Origin: DASYXT01 sp035934555
GTDB lineage: Bacteria; Verrucomicrobiota; Verrucomicrobiia; Limisphaerales; UBA8199
DNA length: 64,000 nucleotides
Direction: 5' to 3'
Assembly (NCBI GenBank): GCA_035934555.1
Contig: DASYXT010000121.1
Coordinates: 19,545 to 83,544 of the forward strand
Position numbers and translations under genes: made by a program. The notes beneath the pieces are model-generated. The model did no database searches and was not told where the DNA came from. It was given only the letters and a program-made list of their open reading frames with translations. Below, in pieces: positions 35,213 to 44,208 of the stretch. Every line of letters begins with the position of its first letter. Within the stretch, counting starts at the first letter, position 1.

Positions 35213-35935
35213 TTATGCGTTGCGCCGGCGGAACATCAGCAAGGCCGCAGCACCTAAACCTGCCAAGGCTAAGGTCGTAGGCTCCGGGACTGCGATGCCA
35301 TCCGCGCGCAGGATGAGGCGGCCTCCAGGGATAAACGGGGGAGCCCCACTGCCATCCGGAGCGAGTCCGTAGCTGAGCAGCCTGGCGGCGTCGAGATTAT
35401 CCAAATTAAAGGTGTTTGGAGCGCTTCGATCCCAAAAGCTGCCAGTCGAGGTGGTGCTGGTATCGAGGACGAACGGATAGACATCGTTGGGTCCAAGACC
35501 GATAACATTGTTCATTAGAACCGAAACCAGAAATACGTCACCCACAGGCACCAGAACCGGGGTGGTCAGATTAATGTGCTGAAGGTTGACTGCGCCGGCG
35601 ACCGCAACCGGAGTAAAGGTCTGGGTATAAACCCGCGTTGCCCCGATAGCCGGATCGCCGACCGTGTAGATGGCTAGCGTAGCAGAGGTGATCCGGGTTG
35701 TCCCGTTGGACACAGTACCTACGGCAAAATCCACCCCGTTCAGGAGATTGGCGCCCGATATAGCCGTGAACTCATTTCCAAACCAATTGTCGAGCGGTTC
35801 CGTTCCGTCACTGGCGTTCGCAAGATAGTTTATGGTGTTATTGTCGATCTGGTAAGTGTGCTGTGCCTTCGCGCCAAAAGCCGCCAGTTGCAAGATAGTC
35901 GCGGTTGTTAGTAGTTTGGTCGTCAGTCCACGCAT
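35213..35935 (-). CDS. PEP-CTERM sorting-domain exported protein
   Basis: A 240-residue protein with a signal peptide (TTKLLTTATILQLAAFGAKA). The C-terminus has the PEP-CTERM signal: VPEPTTLALAGLGAAALLMF followed by RRRNA, which directs handling by an exosortase and links such proteins to surface or exopolysaccharide matrices. The middle part is beta-rich (DNNTINYLANASDGTEPLDN, LVSVLMNNVIGLGPNDVYPF) with no catalytic motif. An in-frame start at 35983 exists, but the ATG at 35935 gives a standard signal peptide. A promoter-like element at 35974-36002 resembles those of the prepilin-like genes. No exosortase is in this window. Confidence 0.92.
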   Translation of the reverse strand: MRGLTTKLLTTATILQLAAFGAKAQHTYQIDNNTINYLANASDGTEPLDNWFGNEFTAISGANLLNGVDFAVGTVSNGTTRITSATLAIYTVGDPAIGATRVYTQTFTPVAVAGAVNLQHINLTTPVLVPVGDVFLVSVLMNNVIGLGPNDVYPFVLDTSTTSTGSFWDRSAPNTFNLDNLDAARLLSYGLAPDGSGAPPFIPGGRLILRADGIAVPEPTTLALAGLGAAALLMFRRRNA

Positions 35936-36363
35936 AATAAGTCCCGTTCGATTAGTTGTATTCTTTGATGTCAGATTGTGCATTTTCCGAGGAGAAAGTC
36001 AATAATAAAAGTTGGCAAAATGCAGTTCCGTAGTCGTTTTATGCGTATTTCCGCTCGAGGGGGCGCAAATGCCTGTCCCGGTTACGGCCAGAATGCGCTC
36101 GTGCCGGTGCAAGCCGCTGCATTTCAACGCTGCGCAGAGTGTCGATGAAAGCACGGGGGCAGGATTTGCAAAATAGCTTGGTCGTCCCGGACGGCCAATC
36201 GTTGCAGGCGTTGAATTCACCCGGCCAATGCACCCAAACACCGAGCCAGGAAGAGGTGATTATAATTGCACCAGCGCCTCAGGGGCGTGACACACCTTTT
36301 TGCTTCTGCGCTTGAGTGGACTGTGCCAGCATCAGCAAATAAGTCGCGGAATCACCGAACCCT
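35936..36363. other. Intergenic region between divergent PEP-CTERM and GH127 genes
   Basis: About 430 bases. It holds the promoter-like element of the PEP-CTERM gene. Open frames here are short and unconvincing. No repeat was recognised. Confidence 0.5.
35974..36002 (-). promoter_or_regulatory. Promoter-like element ahead of PEP-CTERM gene
   Basis: On the minus strand: TTGACT, a 17-bp spacer ending GGAAAATGC and ACAATC. The spacer end resembles GAAGAAATGC in the 19813 element. It is 39 bp before the start codon. Confidence 0.5.
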
Positions 36364-38259
36364 ATGATCCTTTTCCGAGCTTTTCTCGGCCTGGCCGTGA
36401 CCGCAGGCTCAGTGGCTGCGGCCTTGACTACGTTGCCGGATGTAGTTCGTTGCGTCATCCCGGACCGCCAGGCTTTTGAAGAACCGAGCCGGGTCCACCT
36501 CACAGGCTGGCTGGGCTCACGCATCGATGCCAATGAACAGAACCGGTTGGTGCTGCTGGACACCGGTCGGTTGCTGGAAGGATATCGGAAGCGGCCAGGG
36601 CGGCAGGCCTGGGATGGCGAGCATGTGGGCAAGTGGCTGCACGCGGCCACCTTGGCCTGGGTCTATACTGGGGATGCGTCGCTTCGTCGGAAACTCGATG
36701 ATACCGCCCGTGAACTGGCCAAGTGCCAATTGCCTGATGGCTACCTCGGCACGTACCTGGACAAGGACCGCTGGACGGAGTGGGACGTGTGGGCGCACAA
36801 GTACAATCTCATTGGCCTGCTGACCTACATTCGCTACACGGGGAATCGCGAGTTGCTGCCGACCTGCCGGCGCATGGGGGATCTGCTCTGCCGCACTTTT
36901 GGGGATGAACCGGGCAAGCGTGACATCATCAAAGCCGGGTGGCATGTGGGCATGGCGCCGACCAGCGTGCTCGAGCCGATGGTCCTGTTATACCGGATGA
37001 CCGGCGAGCAACGATACCTCGATTTCTGCAAGTACATTCTGCGCGCCTGGGAACAACCGGATGGGCCGCATATCATTTCACGTCTGCTGACGGTCAAACG
37101 CGTGGATAAGGTTGGCAATGGCAAGGCTTACGAGATGCTTTCCTGTCTCAACGGCGCGCTGGAGTACTACCGGACGGTGGGCGACCCCAAAATCCTCGAG
37201 GCCTGCCTGAACGCCTGGCAGGACATCGTGGACCATCGGCTCTATATCACCGGCGCCGCCAGTTACGGCGAGGTGTTCCACGACAACTATGACCTGCCGA
37301 ATGTGGCCAATGTCGGCGAGACGTGTGTCACGGTCACCTGGGAGCAGTTCAACGCGCAGTTGCTTCGGCTAACGGGCCAGGCGCGTTTCGCCGAGCAGTT
37401 GGAGCATGTCGTGCTCAACCAGTTGTTCGGTGCGCAAAAATGCGACGGCACCGCGTGGGGCTATTATGTGCAGATGGAAGGAAGCAAGCCGTATAGCTCG
37501 AATCTCGACGGGCACTGCTGTTTGTCCAGCGGTCCCCGTGGCGTGGCGCTGCTGCCGAGCTTCGCTCTGTCCACCGACAACGAGGGTGTGGTGGTGAACC
37601 TGTATGAGCCTGGCCGAGCCAAGTTGCGGCTCCGGGACAGGCGCAGCATCCGGCTGAGCATCGCAACGCGGTATCCGCAGGACGGCTCAGTACGCATTGG
37701 TATTGAACCGCAGCATGCCGGCACGTTCACAATCAAGTTTCGCGTGCCGGCGTGGTGCGCGCATGCCACATGCGAAGTGAATGGCACTGCTTCGAATATG
37801 GCGCCGGGCAGCGATGGGTATGTCGCCCTCAAACGCCGCTGGCGGAGCGGGGATGTGATTCAATTGGAGTTCAAGCTCGAGCCGCGGCTGGTCTTAGGCG
37901 ATCACCTTAACGCTGGCAAAGCCGCGCTGCAGTACGGGCCGCTCGTCCTTGCCGCGGATGACTCCCTGCTGGAACCTGGACAAGAGCTGTCGCTCATTGA
38001 ATTGGGCTCAACGAATGTTGTCGCGTTGGGTGTCAATCCAGAGCCGGCGCCGGAAGCCTTCAAGACCTGGTCCGGAGCGCAGGTCTATTCAATTAAGGCA
38101 ACATTGCGGCGGGACTGGGGAGGCTTGAAAGCGGGCGCGCCTTTTCCGGTGCGGCTGAGGGCCTTCGCGGATGCCGGCAGTGCGGGGGGGCACTATTGCG
38201 TGTGGCTTCCGATTGCGAATGGCGGTGAACCGGCTGGAATCCGGGGAATTCAGAATTGA
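36364..38259 (+). CDS. Secreted beta-L-arabinofuranosidase, GH127 (DUF1680) family
   Basis: A 631-residue protein with a signal peptide (LFRAFLGLAVTAGSVAAAL). The (alpha/alpha) barrel shows WDGEHVGKWLHAATLAWVYT, LPDGYLGTYL and KAGWHVGMAPTS. The zinc/cysteine active site of GH127 is visible: GETC (Glu319, Cys321) and GHCCLSSGPRG (Cys385, Cys386), matching Glu338, Cys340, Cys417 and Cys418 of Bifidobacterium HypBA1, where the first Cys of the CC pair is the nucleophile. The C-terminal part is a beta-sandwich. The enzyme releases beta-linked L-arabinofuranose from plant glycans; the exact linkage here is unknown. It stands alone, with no transporter nearby. Confidence 0.9.
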   Translation: MILFRAFLGLAVTAGSVAAALTTLPDVVRCVIPDRQAFEEPSRVHLTGWLGSRIDANEQNRLVLLDTGRLLEGYRKRPGRQAWDGEHVGKWLHAATLAWVYTGDASLRRKLDDTARELAKCQLPDGYLGTYLDKDRWTEWDVWAHKYNLIGLLTYIRYTGNRELLPTCRRMGDLLCRTFGDEPGKRDIIKAGWHVGMAPTSVLEPMVLLYRMTGEQRYLDFCKYILRAWEQPDGPHIISRLLTVKRVDKVGNGKAYEMLSCLNGALEYYRTVGDPKILEACLNAWQDIVDHRLYITGAASYGEVFHDNYDLPNVANVGETCVTVTWEQFNAQLLRLTGQARFAEQLEHVVLNQLFGAQKCDGTAWGYYVQMEGSKPYSSNLDGHCCLSSGPRGVALLPSFALSTDNEGVVVNLYEPGRAKLRLRDRRSIRLSIATRYPQDGSVRIGIEPQHAGTFTIKFRVPAWCAHATCEVNGTASNMAPGSDGYVALKRRWRSGDVIQLEFKLEPRLVLGDHLNAGKAALQYGPLVLAADDSLLEPGQELSLIELGSTNVVALGVNPEPAPEAFKTWSGAQVYSIKATLRRDWGGLKAGAPFPVRLRAFADAGSAGGHYCVWLPIANGGEPAGIRGIQN

Positions 38260-38271
38260 GTAGCGACGAAT

Positions 38272-38331
38272 TTAACCACAGAAATTAGATGTTCATCGGC
38301 GTCTTCTCATCTTTGTGCACTTTGTGGTTAA
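38272..38331. repeat. Palindromic repeat, TTAACCACAGA type
   Basis: Arms TTAACCACA (38272-38280) and TGTGGTTAA (38323-38331). The right half encodes the last residues of the minus-strand activase-like gene (NHKVHKDEKTPMNI), a wording often seen where this kind of repeat forms protein ends. Confidence 0.7.
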
Positions 38332-41300
38332 GCCCGTTCCGCACCTTGGGCCTTCTTCGTGCGAAGCGCTCGTGAACTTCGAAGGCAAAGTTATCGAGAA
38401 TTTCCGAATTAATCGGGTCGCCGTTAAACGAGAGGGTGAGGCTCAATAACCTTTCCCGCTCCGCGAGGTGGTGGAACTGCGCCTCGGCGATCTTCGTGGG
38501 CATGCATTCCAAAGGGCCGACACTGATGACGGCATCGAGCTGGCCGTCTCGCCAGCCTGCCAATGCGCCACCCACCGTCAGGATCGCTTCACCATAAAGG
38601 TCAGGGCTGACGAACGGCGCGGCGGTTGAGAGCGTTTCGGCAATCCCGAGCGGGACCGGCCATCCGAGAGGCCTGCCGATGGCACCCTGGCAAAGCGCTT
38701 CGATGCGGTGTTGAATGGCTGCGCTTAAGCCCTTCGCGAGCCGGTTCCGGCCTGGGGCTTGCCGCTGGAGATACCCGCAGTAGGCAATCCATTCGGATTG
38801 GGGTGCCAACCGCACACGCAAACCGCGCGCTTCAAGTTTTTCGGCCAGGAAATCGTTCGCAAAAGGCACCGCGCGCACATAAATCTCGCCGGTAAGTTCC
38901 ACCAGAGGCTTAGGTTCGGCGCCGCGAAGTTCAGCGAAGGCGCAGCCCGCTCGTTGAAGCAGTTCCCGAATCCCAAACAGGTCACCGCTCGCCACTTGCC
39001 ACAGCGCAGCCGCCAGGGACAGACGGCCGCGGCCGGCAGTTTCGAGCAGAGCGAGCAATGCGCCAAAAAACTCGGAATAGAGGCTCGACGCGCCGCCCGG
39101 ACGATGCTCGGTGGGGCGGGTATCGAGCAGAGCCTGCATGAGCAGGTCCGTGCCGAGAATGCCGGTTAGCATGAGGATCTCGGTGCCTGCGGGCAGATCA
39201 TCGAAGTAGCCGGTATCCTTGGGCGACCAGATGCGGAGGCGGTCCTGCCAGCCGAGGCGTTCGAGCACGATCTGGTTGAGCAAATTGTACACGCCGAACC
39301 GGCACGGGCCGTCGGTACTGGGCATGACATAAACGAAGCGCTGGCCCGGGCTGGCGCGCTGCAACCGCTGCAGCAGCGAGCCGAGAGTTAAAGGCATCGG
39401 CAGGCATTCTTTGCCGGAAGTGTACCGCCGGCCCAGTTGAAGCGTTTCCTCGTTGGGCAGCGGCAACGCTTCGGCGTTCAGACCGGCCCCGCGAAAGACC
39501 ACGGCCACAGCCTCGGAGGCGTGGCCCAACGCCGGCACGAGCAGCCGTTCAGTAGCCCCATTGACTCGGCCGATATCGCGTAAGCGGAGATTGGCGAAAG
39601 CGAGTTTGCTGAAATCAGTTATCGAGAGGAGCGTGGGATTGGCTGCATAAAGCGACCCCTCACCCCGGCCCTCTCCCCTTCCGAAGGGGAGAGGGAGAGT
39701 TCTCGCCAGACTGGGGTCTAGAGTATGCGACGAACTGTTCTGTAAGCCGTTCGAAGCTGGCGCGGCGCGGCGTTCCTCCTCGACGCAATGGAGGAATGCT
39801 TCCAATCGTGTTTTGGTCCCGGCATCGCCGGAGTGGCCGTCGGTTTCAATGATGGCAAAAGGCTTGCCCTGCATGATGTAGCTCGCGAAATGCAGATTAA
39901 AGCTGTCCGGCCCGCAGGAGTAGTTGGTGCAATACAGCGCATAAACACCAGGGGTGCGCCGCACCTGGTGGGCGGCACGCAACAGGCTTTGGCCGTAAGC
40001 CCAGTACATATCGCCAAAATGGGGAGTCTCGGGCGAGAGCGGATAACAATCGGCCGGGACTGCCACCGCGCCTTGTTCGCGCAACAACGCGGGGACATTG
40101 GAATTGAGGATGCGATTGTAAATTGTATAGCTGCGCCCCAGCACCACGACGGGGATGAGTTGCTTGGTTTGGCAAAAATCAAGCGCCTCGCGGCCGATGC
40201 GCTCGCAGCCGGCGTCAAACTGTTGCTGCAGCCTTAGTCCGGCCTGGTAGGCGGCATGTGCTTGGGTCTCGCCCAAACCGAGACTTTGGCCCAACGCGCG
40301 GCAGCTTTGGAGAAATTCACGCGAAGCAAAACCACCAGGTCCGAAATCGATGCGGGGGGCGAGCAATTTGATCCCGGGTTTGCGAGCGACGGCATCTTTT
40401 ACCAGGTCCGGTCCGGCCTGGACAATCGGACAAACAACGGCGCAACTCTGGCTTTGGGACTGCGGCAGGCTGCGGACCATGGGCGCCAGGAGCCAGGGCG
40501 CGCCGGTCTCCACCATCGCTTCGACCAAGCCGTGGAATAGTTGCATCGGCGCACAGAAAGGGACATTGGCGCACTGGATGCCGCGTTTGAGTGTGGCTTG
40601 TTCGGCGCCGGAAACCAGTTCGAGGTCCAGCCCTGCTTCATGCAGATAACCAGCAAAAAACGGGAACAAACCTTTGAGCATGAACTCATCGGCCAGGGCG
40701 ACGCGCGGAAATCCCCGAGCCGTCCGCAGCGGAGCGAGCAATTGTGCCATCAGTTCATCACGCTGGCGGAACGGGTCAGGCGCACGATCGGGCAGCTTTC
40801 GCTTGCGGGTCGCTTTATCGTGAAGGGCGCACCCGCCGCCCCAGGTGAAGAGGGAGTGCTGCCGGTTGACAACTGTGCGGAGCCGCTCGATTCGGCAATG
40901 GTTTCCCGCGCCACCGCAACCACGATTTGACCCGCACGCGAAGGTGTCCTTCTGTTCGACTTTCGCGCCAAGAAACAGTTCGAGGTCCACCGCAGGTGCA
41001 CTGGGTTTGTGGGGTTCGCTTGCACGCAATTCCCTGCCGGCCAACAGCGCGATACCCAGCGCGCCGACCATCCCCGGGTTGGGCGGCACAAAAACGTCGC
41101 TGCCGGTTTGGCGCGCCACGGCCGCCGCCAGCGCGTCGGCGGAAAACGGCATACCCTGGCAGAAAATGAACTTTCCCAGCGAGCGATTTCCCTTAACGCG
41201 GTTGAGGTAGTTCTTGATGATGGAATCATAGAGACCTGAGATGATAGCGGATGATTCCGTGCCGGCGGCAACGCTCTCATCAATGACCTCCGCCATAAAC

Positions 41301-42805
41301 ACTGAACAATGTTGACCGAGGGAAACGCCGGCCGGGGCGGCGAGCGCGGCCTGGGCCAGGTGGCGGATATCGGTAATACCGGAGAATTTGCGCCCCTGCT
41401 CTTCGATGAACGAGCCGGTGCCGGCGCTGCAGGCTTCATTCATCGCCGAATCAATGATGCGGCCCTCGGTCAGCCGGATGTACTTCGCATCCTGCCCGCC
41501 GATCTCGAATATCGTGTCCACCCGCGGCTCGTAATGGAGGGCGCCGGTGGCATGGGCAACGATTTCATTGACGACGAACACCGCGTTGGGGCCGTAACAG
41601 GAAGTCAACAACGAGCCGGCGATCTCGCGACCACTGCCGGTGACACCAAAGCCTGCGACTGGGAACTTTGCAGCTTTGCTGGTTGTGAAGTTGCGAAGCA
41701 GGTCCTGGGCGGCGCCGACCGGGTCGCCCAGAGTTTGGCGATAGCCTTCCCACAGGATTTCAAGAGAGGCGGCATCCAGCGCAAGCAGCTTGGAACCCGT
41801 CGAGCCGATATCGAACCCCAGCATAACGCGCCGGGTTTCGCCATTGATCGCGGCCCAGGGTTGCGCGGGAAAGCGGCGCACCTTCGGCAGTGAATCCTGC
41901 AATGACGGAAGCCGTTCAAGATTCAGCGGGCGTGGGGCCAACAGCAATTGGCTCAGTTCGGGCACCGGCGCGGGCGCATCGGCGGCCAGCAAAGCGCAAC
42001 CGATGGCTTCGAGACAGAGCGAGGTGGGCGGTGCGAAAGGGAGCAATTCCATGCCTTGCCTGGCCAAGGCTTGAGCGAACACCCGTTGGACACGTTGGGA
42101 GCGACTGACTCCGCCGGCCAGGCGCACCTTGCCCGGGCTGCGGCCAGGGCGCAGCAGCACCAGAATGTTTTCGCAAACGGCGTCAAACAGGCCGGCTAAA
42201 ATCCGGGCCCGGTCTTCGCCTTTATTTGCCAGGTGCGTCATATCGGTCTTGAGGATGACGGGGCAGCGGCCGGACAGTGGCGCAGGGTCGGGCACCTCGG
42301 CGCATAAGAGGCTGGCTTGTTCGACCGTAAGCGAAAACCTCTCAACCAGTTGCCGCAGGAAATTGCCAGTGCCTTGCGAGCAGCGGCTGTTTTCACGAAA
42401 AACCGTCAGGTCCGTGCCGCGCAATTCCAGGACGGAGAAGCCGTGACTGCCGATATTGATGAGTGTGGCAGGCTGATCACCGAATAAGAACCGGTAGCCG
42501 CGGGATTGCGCTTGTTTGGTCGGTATGCGGGACAGATTGACCTGGGTGGAAAACCGGCCGCTGACGCGCGCGCCGGATACCGAACTCCAATCCCAACGAG
42601 CCAGGGCTTCCAGGAGTTTTGGGCGTGGGGTATTGCCGTGTTCGAGAACCTCTGAACGGCCGATGCGAAGACCCTGCGGTTCGCGCCAGAGTTCGACCAG
42701 CTTGATGGTCTCAGCGCCGATGTCGATGCCGAGAAAGCGGCCGATGCCCCGACCGCCGGCTGCCCGGGCGCCTGTGCCCGGAATTCGATGGAGTGCTTCG
42801 TTCAT
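38285..42805 (-). CDS. Giant acyl-CoA dehydratase activase-related protein (double BcrAD/BadFG domain plus DUF2229 region)
   Basis: A 1506-residue protein. The ATG at 42805 has a good ribosome binding site (GGTGGGAG); the frame stays open upstream to 43021 without support. It has two ASKHA-type ATPase domains of the BadF/BadG/BcrA/BcrD family (about residues 20-290, FLGIDIGAETIKLVELW; and 325-590, MLGFDIGSTGSKLLALD). Each has the activase iron-sulfur motif C-x-x-GTG-x-F (Cys142 and Cys459). A cysteine cluster (about residue 620; CGSNRGCGGAGNHC), a DUF2229 region (about 700-820) and an HgdB-like remainder follow. Related proteins activate 2-hydroxyacyl-CoA dehydratases or benzoyl-CoA reductases; the role of giant fused forms is unknown. 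A palindromic repeat lies inside it (about residues 1035-1048). Confidence 0.88.
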   Translation of the reverse strand: MNEALHRIPGTGARAAGGRGIGRFLGIDIGAETIKLVELWREPQGLRIGRSEVLEHGNTPRPKLLEALARWDWSSVSGARVSGRFSTQVNLSRIPTKQAQSRGYRFLFGDQPATLINIGSHGFSVLELRGTDLTVFRENSRCSQGTGNFLRQLVERFSLTVEQASLLCAEVPDPAPLSGRCPVILKTDMTHLANKGEDRARILAGLFDAVCENILVLLRPGRSPGKVRLAGGVSRSQRVQRVFAQALARQGMELLPFAPPTSLCLEAIGCALLAADAPAPVPELSQLLLAPRPLNLERLPSLQDSLPKVRRFPAQPWAAINGETRRVMLGFDIGSTGSKLLALDAASLEILWEGYRQTLGDPVGAAQDLLRNFTTSKAAKFPVAGFGVTGSGREIAGSLLTSCYGPNAVFVVNEIVAHATGALHYEPRVDTIFEIGGQDAKYIRLTEGRIIDSAMNEACSAGTGSFIEEQGRKFSGITDIRHLAQAALAAPAGVSLGQHCSVFMAEVIDESVAAGTESSAIISGLYDSIIKNYLNRVKGNRSLGKFIFCQGMPFSADALAAAVARQTGSDVFVPPNPGMVGALGIALLAGRELRASEPHKPSAPAVDLELFLGAKVEQKDTFACGSNRGCGGAGNHCRIERLRTVVNRQHSLFTWGGGCALHDKATRKRKLPDRAPDPFRQRDELMAQLLAPLRTARGFPRVALADEFMLKGLFPFFAGYLHEAGLDLELVSGAEQATLKRGIQCANVPFCAPMQLFHGLVEAMVETGAPWLLAPMVRSLPQSQSQSCAVVCPIVQAGPDLVKDAVARKPGIKLLAPRIDFGPGGFASREFLQSCRALGQSLGLGETQAHAAYQAGLRLQQQFDAGCERIGREALDFCQTKQLIPVVVLGRSYTIYNRILNSNVPALLREQGAVAVPADCYPLSPETPHFGDMYWAYGQSLLRAAHQVRRTPGVYALYCTNYSCGPDSFNLHFASYIMQGKPFAIIETDGHSGDAGTKTRLEAFLHCVEEERRAAPASNGLQNSSSHTLDPSLARTLPLPFGRGEGRGEGSLYAANPTLLSITDFSKLAFANLRLRDIGRVNGATERLLVPALGHASEAVAVVFRGAGLNAEALPLPNEETLQLGRRYTSGKECLPMPLTLGSLLQRLQRASPGQRFVYVMPSTDGPCRFGVYNLLNQIVLERLGWQDRLRIWSPKDTGYFDDLPAGTEILMLTGILGTDLLMQALLDTRPTEHRPGGASSLYSEFFGALLALLETAGRGRLSLAAALWQVASGDLFGIRELLQRAGCAFAELRGAEPKPLVELTGEIYVRAVPFANDFLAEKLEARGLRVRLAPQSEWIAYCGYLQRQAPGRNRLAKGLSAAIQHRIEALCQGAIGRPLGWPVPLGIAETLSTAAPFVSPDLYGEAILTVGGALAGWRDGQLDAVISVGPLECMPTKIAEAQFHHLAERERLLSLTLSFNGDPINSEILDNFAFEVHERFARRRPKVRNGLNHKVHKDEKTPMNI
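39669..39695. repeat. Palindromic repeat inside the activase-like coding region
   Basis: Perfect 13-bp arms CCCTCTCCCCTTC / GAAGGGGAGAGGG around one central base. In the coding frame it yields LPLPFGRGEGRGEG. The wording is that of a widespread intergenic repeat, so this looks like an in-frame insertion. Confidence 0.75.
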
Positions 42806-42947
42806 GCGGCTCCCACCTGCTGTACTGGCTGCCAACTTGCCCGGACTCATTCTCCACAACTCGGCGTGTAAAGCAATGTCAACCTCGTGCATGCCTTCAG
42901 TGTTACTACCGGTAGAACACGGAGCGTTAATCGAAAAAAATGTGAGG

Positions 42948-44192
42948 TTATCGAAAAAGGATGCGCTGATGGGCGGTCCAGGAATCCCAGTGGCCGAAGC
43001 GGTCGTTGGGAACTTCGGCATCGGCGGGGTAAATCAGGTAGGCGGCGTTGTGGGAATAAGCCCAGGCGTAAATCAGTTTGCTGCGCGCAAAGACCTTGCG
43101 GACATGCTGGCTGGTGCCCGGGTCGTTGATGATGGGATCGCCCTGCTCGGTGAAACCGACGCAGACTACCAGATGCCCGTTGGGGCCGGGGCCTTTGCCG
43201 CGGAGGCGGTCGTAGCACACAGATAATCCGACGGGCAGGCCGGCGGCGATCCATTGCTCGAGTTCAGAGACATCGGACATGCGCGTGACATAGGCGCGGA
43301 TGCGTGGGAACGAGCCGGGATAGGCCATGTTGAACGGCCAGTTGCCAGTGCCTTTCCATTGCGAATCATAAACGGCCTCAGCAACTTCGGGGACATCATG
43401 GTCGAGGTCGGGGCGATGGAGGACACCCGCCCAGTAGGTCATGAGCATTGAAACGGTTGTCGGGCTGCAAAGAACCTTGCCGTTTGGATAAGCCATTTGG
43501 CTGCGTTCGGGCACCGAGATGGTCTGGCCCCAGGCCATGCGGTCGGGTGGCATCGCCGGAGGGCTCACGTTTGTATCTGTCAGAGAGAGGCCTAGGAATT
43601 TCAGGTCAGGTTTGATCAGATCATCGCCTCCCAGGGTGATGCGGACCTGGAGCCCTTCAGCGGGGTCTGTGAGTTTGAGTGTGTCGGTGGCGACGTTGCC
43701 GTCAGCGTCGGCCTGGTTGGCGACGCTTTGGCGCGGGTGCCGAGTTGGACTAGGGGACCACTCGCCGAGGATGAAGAATTTTGTTGCGTGGTCCGGGTAA
43801 AACGCCCGGGCTTCCACTTTGAGGTAGGTGCCCGCGGGAGACTGAGCGTTCCAGGAGGCAATCAGCTCGTTCCAATGGATGCGCGGTTCGATGAGCGGTG
43901 AGGTGAGCACAAGCTCACCGACGCGTGAGCCGCGCCCACGTTCGAAGCCGCGGAAATGGGTGAAGGCGATGAATTGTTCGCCGCGAGCGTCGCATGGCGC
44001 GGCGCCGCAAGGGTAAATGAGGCAAGCGCAGAATAGGAATGACGCGAGGAGATGGGGCGAACCGTGTTGTAGCCGCGCGCCAGCGCTTTGGACTGCGCCA
44101 GTCCTCTGGCGCTTATGTAACGGGAGGTTGGACTGATTGCGCCAGAGGGCTGGCGCAGTCCAAAACCTCGCGGCGTGACGGAGCTGGTTCAT
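42948..44192 (-). CDS. Secreted C39-family (papain-like) cysteine peptidase
   Basis: A 414-residue protein. The C-terminal 200 residues are a peptidase C39-like domain: KVLCSPTTVSMLMTYWA with the catalytic Cys, GPNGHLVVCVGFTEQGDPII with His, and NDPGTS with the third residue. An N-terminal beta region (residues about 70-190) precedes it. The first about 40 residues (MNQLRHAARFWTAPALWRNQ and on) are encoded by a family B palindromic repeat; a signal-like hydrophobic segment (LLASFLFCACLIYPCGAAP) follows. The true N-terminus is therefore doubtful. The gene starts 16 nt after the rhomboid stop, suggesting an operon. The substrate is unknown; no ABC exporter is adjacent, unlike bacteriocin C39 enzymes. 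Confidence 0.82.
   Translation of the reverse strand: MNQLRHAARFWTAPALWRNQSNLPLHKRQRTGAVQSAGARLQHGSPHLLASFLFCACLIYPCGAAPCDARGEQFIAFTHFRGFERGRGSRVGELVLTSPLIEPRIHWNELIASWNAQSPAGTYLKVEARAFYPDHATKFFILGEWSPSPTRHPRQSVANQADADGNVATDTLKLTDPAEGLQVRITLGGDDLIKPDLKFLGLSLTDTNVSPPAMPPDRMAWGQTISVPERSQMAYPNGKVLCSPTTVSMLMTYWAGVLHRPDLDHDVPEVAEAVYDSQWKGTGNWPFNMAYPGSFPRIRAYVTRMSDVSELEQWIAAGLPVGLSVCYDRLRGKGPGPNGHLVVCVGFTEQGDPIINDPGTSQHVRKVFARSKLIYAWAYSHNAAYLIYPADAEVPNDRFGHWDSWTAHQRILFR
44077..44176. repeat. Dispersed palindromic repeat, family B (copy 2)
   Basis: The left arm contains GCGCTTTGGACTGCGCCAGT then CCTCTGGCGC; the right arm contains GCGCCAGAGGGCTGGCGCAG then TCCAAAACCTCGCGG. It overlaps the start of the C39 peptidase frame and supplies its first residues. 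Confidence 0.85.
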
Positions 44193-44208
44193 GGAGAGTG
44201 GCTTCGGT

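Noticed and set aside
42806..43021. N-terminal extension of the activase-like gene to 43021
   Set aside because: It would overlap the end of the C39 peptidase gene, and a good ribosome binding site precedes the ATG at 42805.
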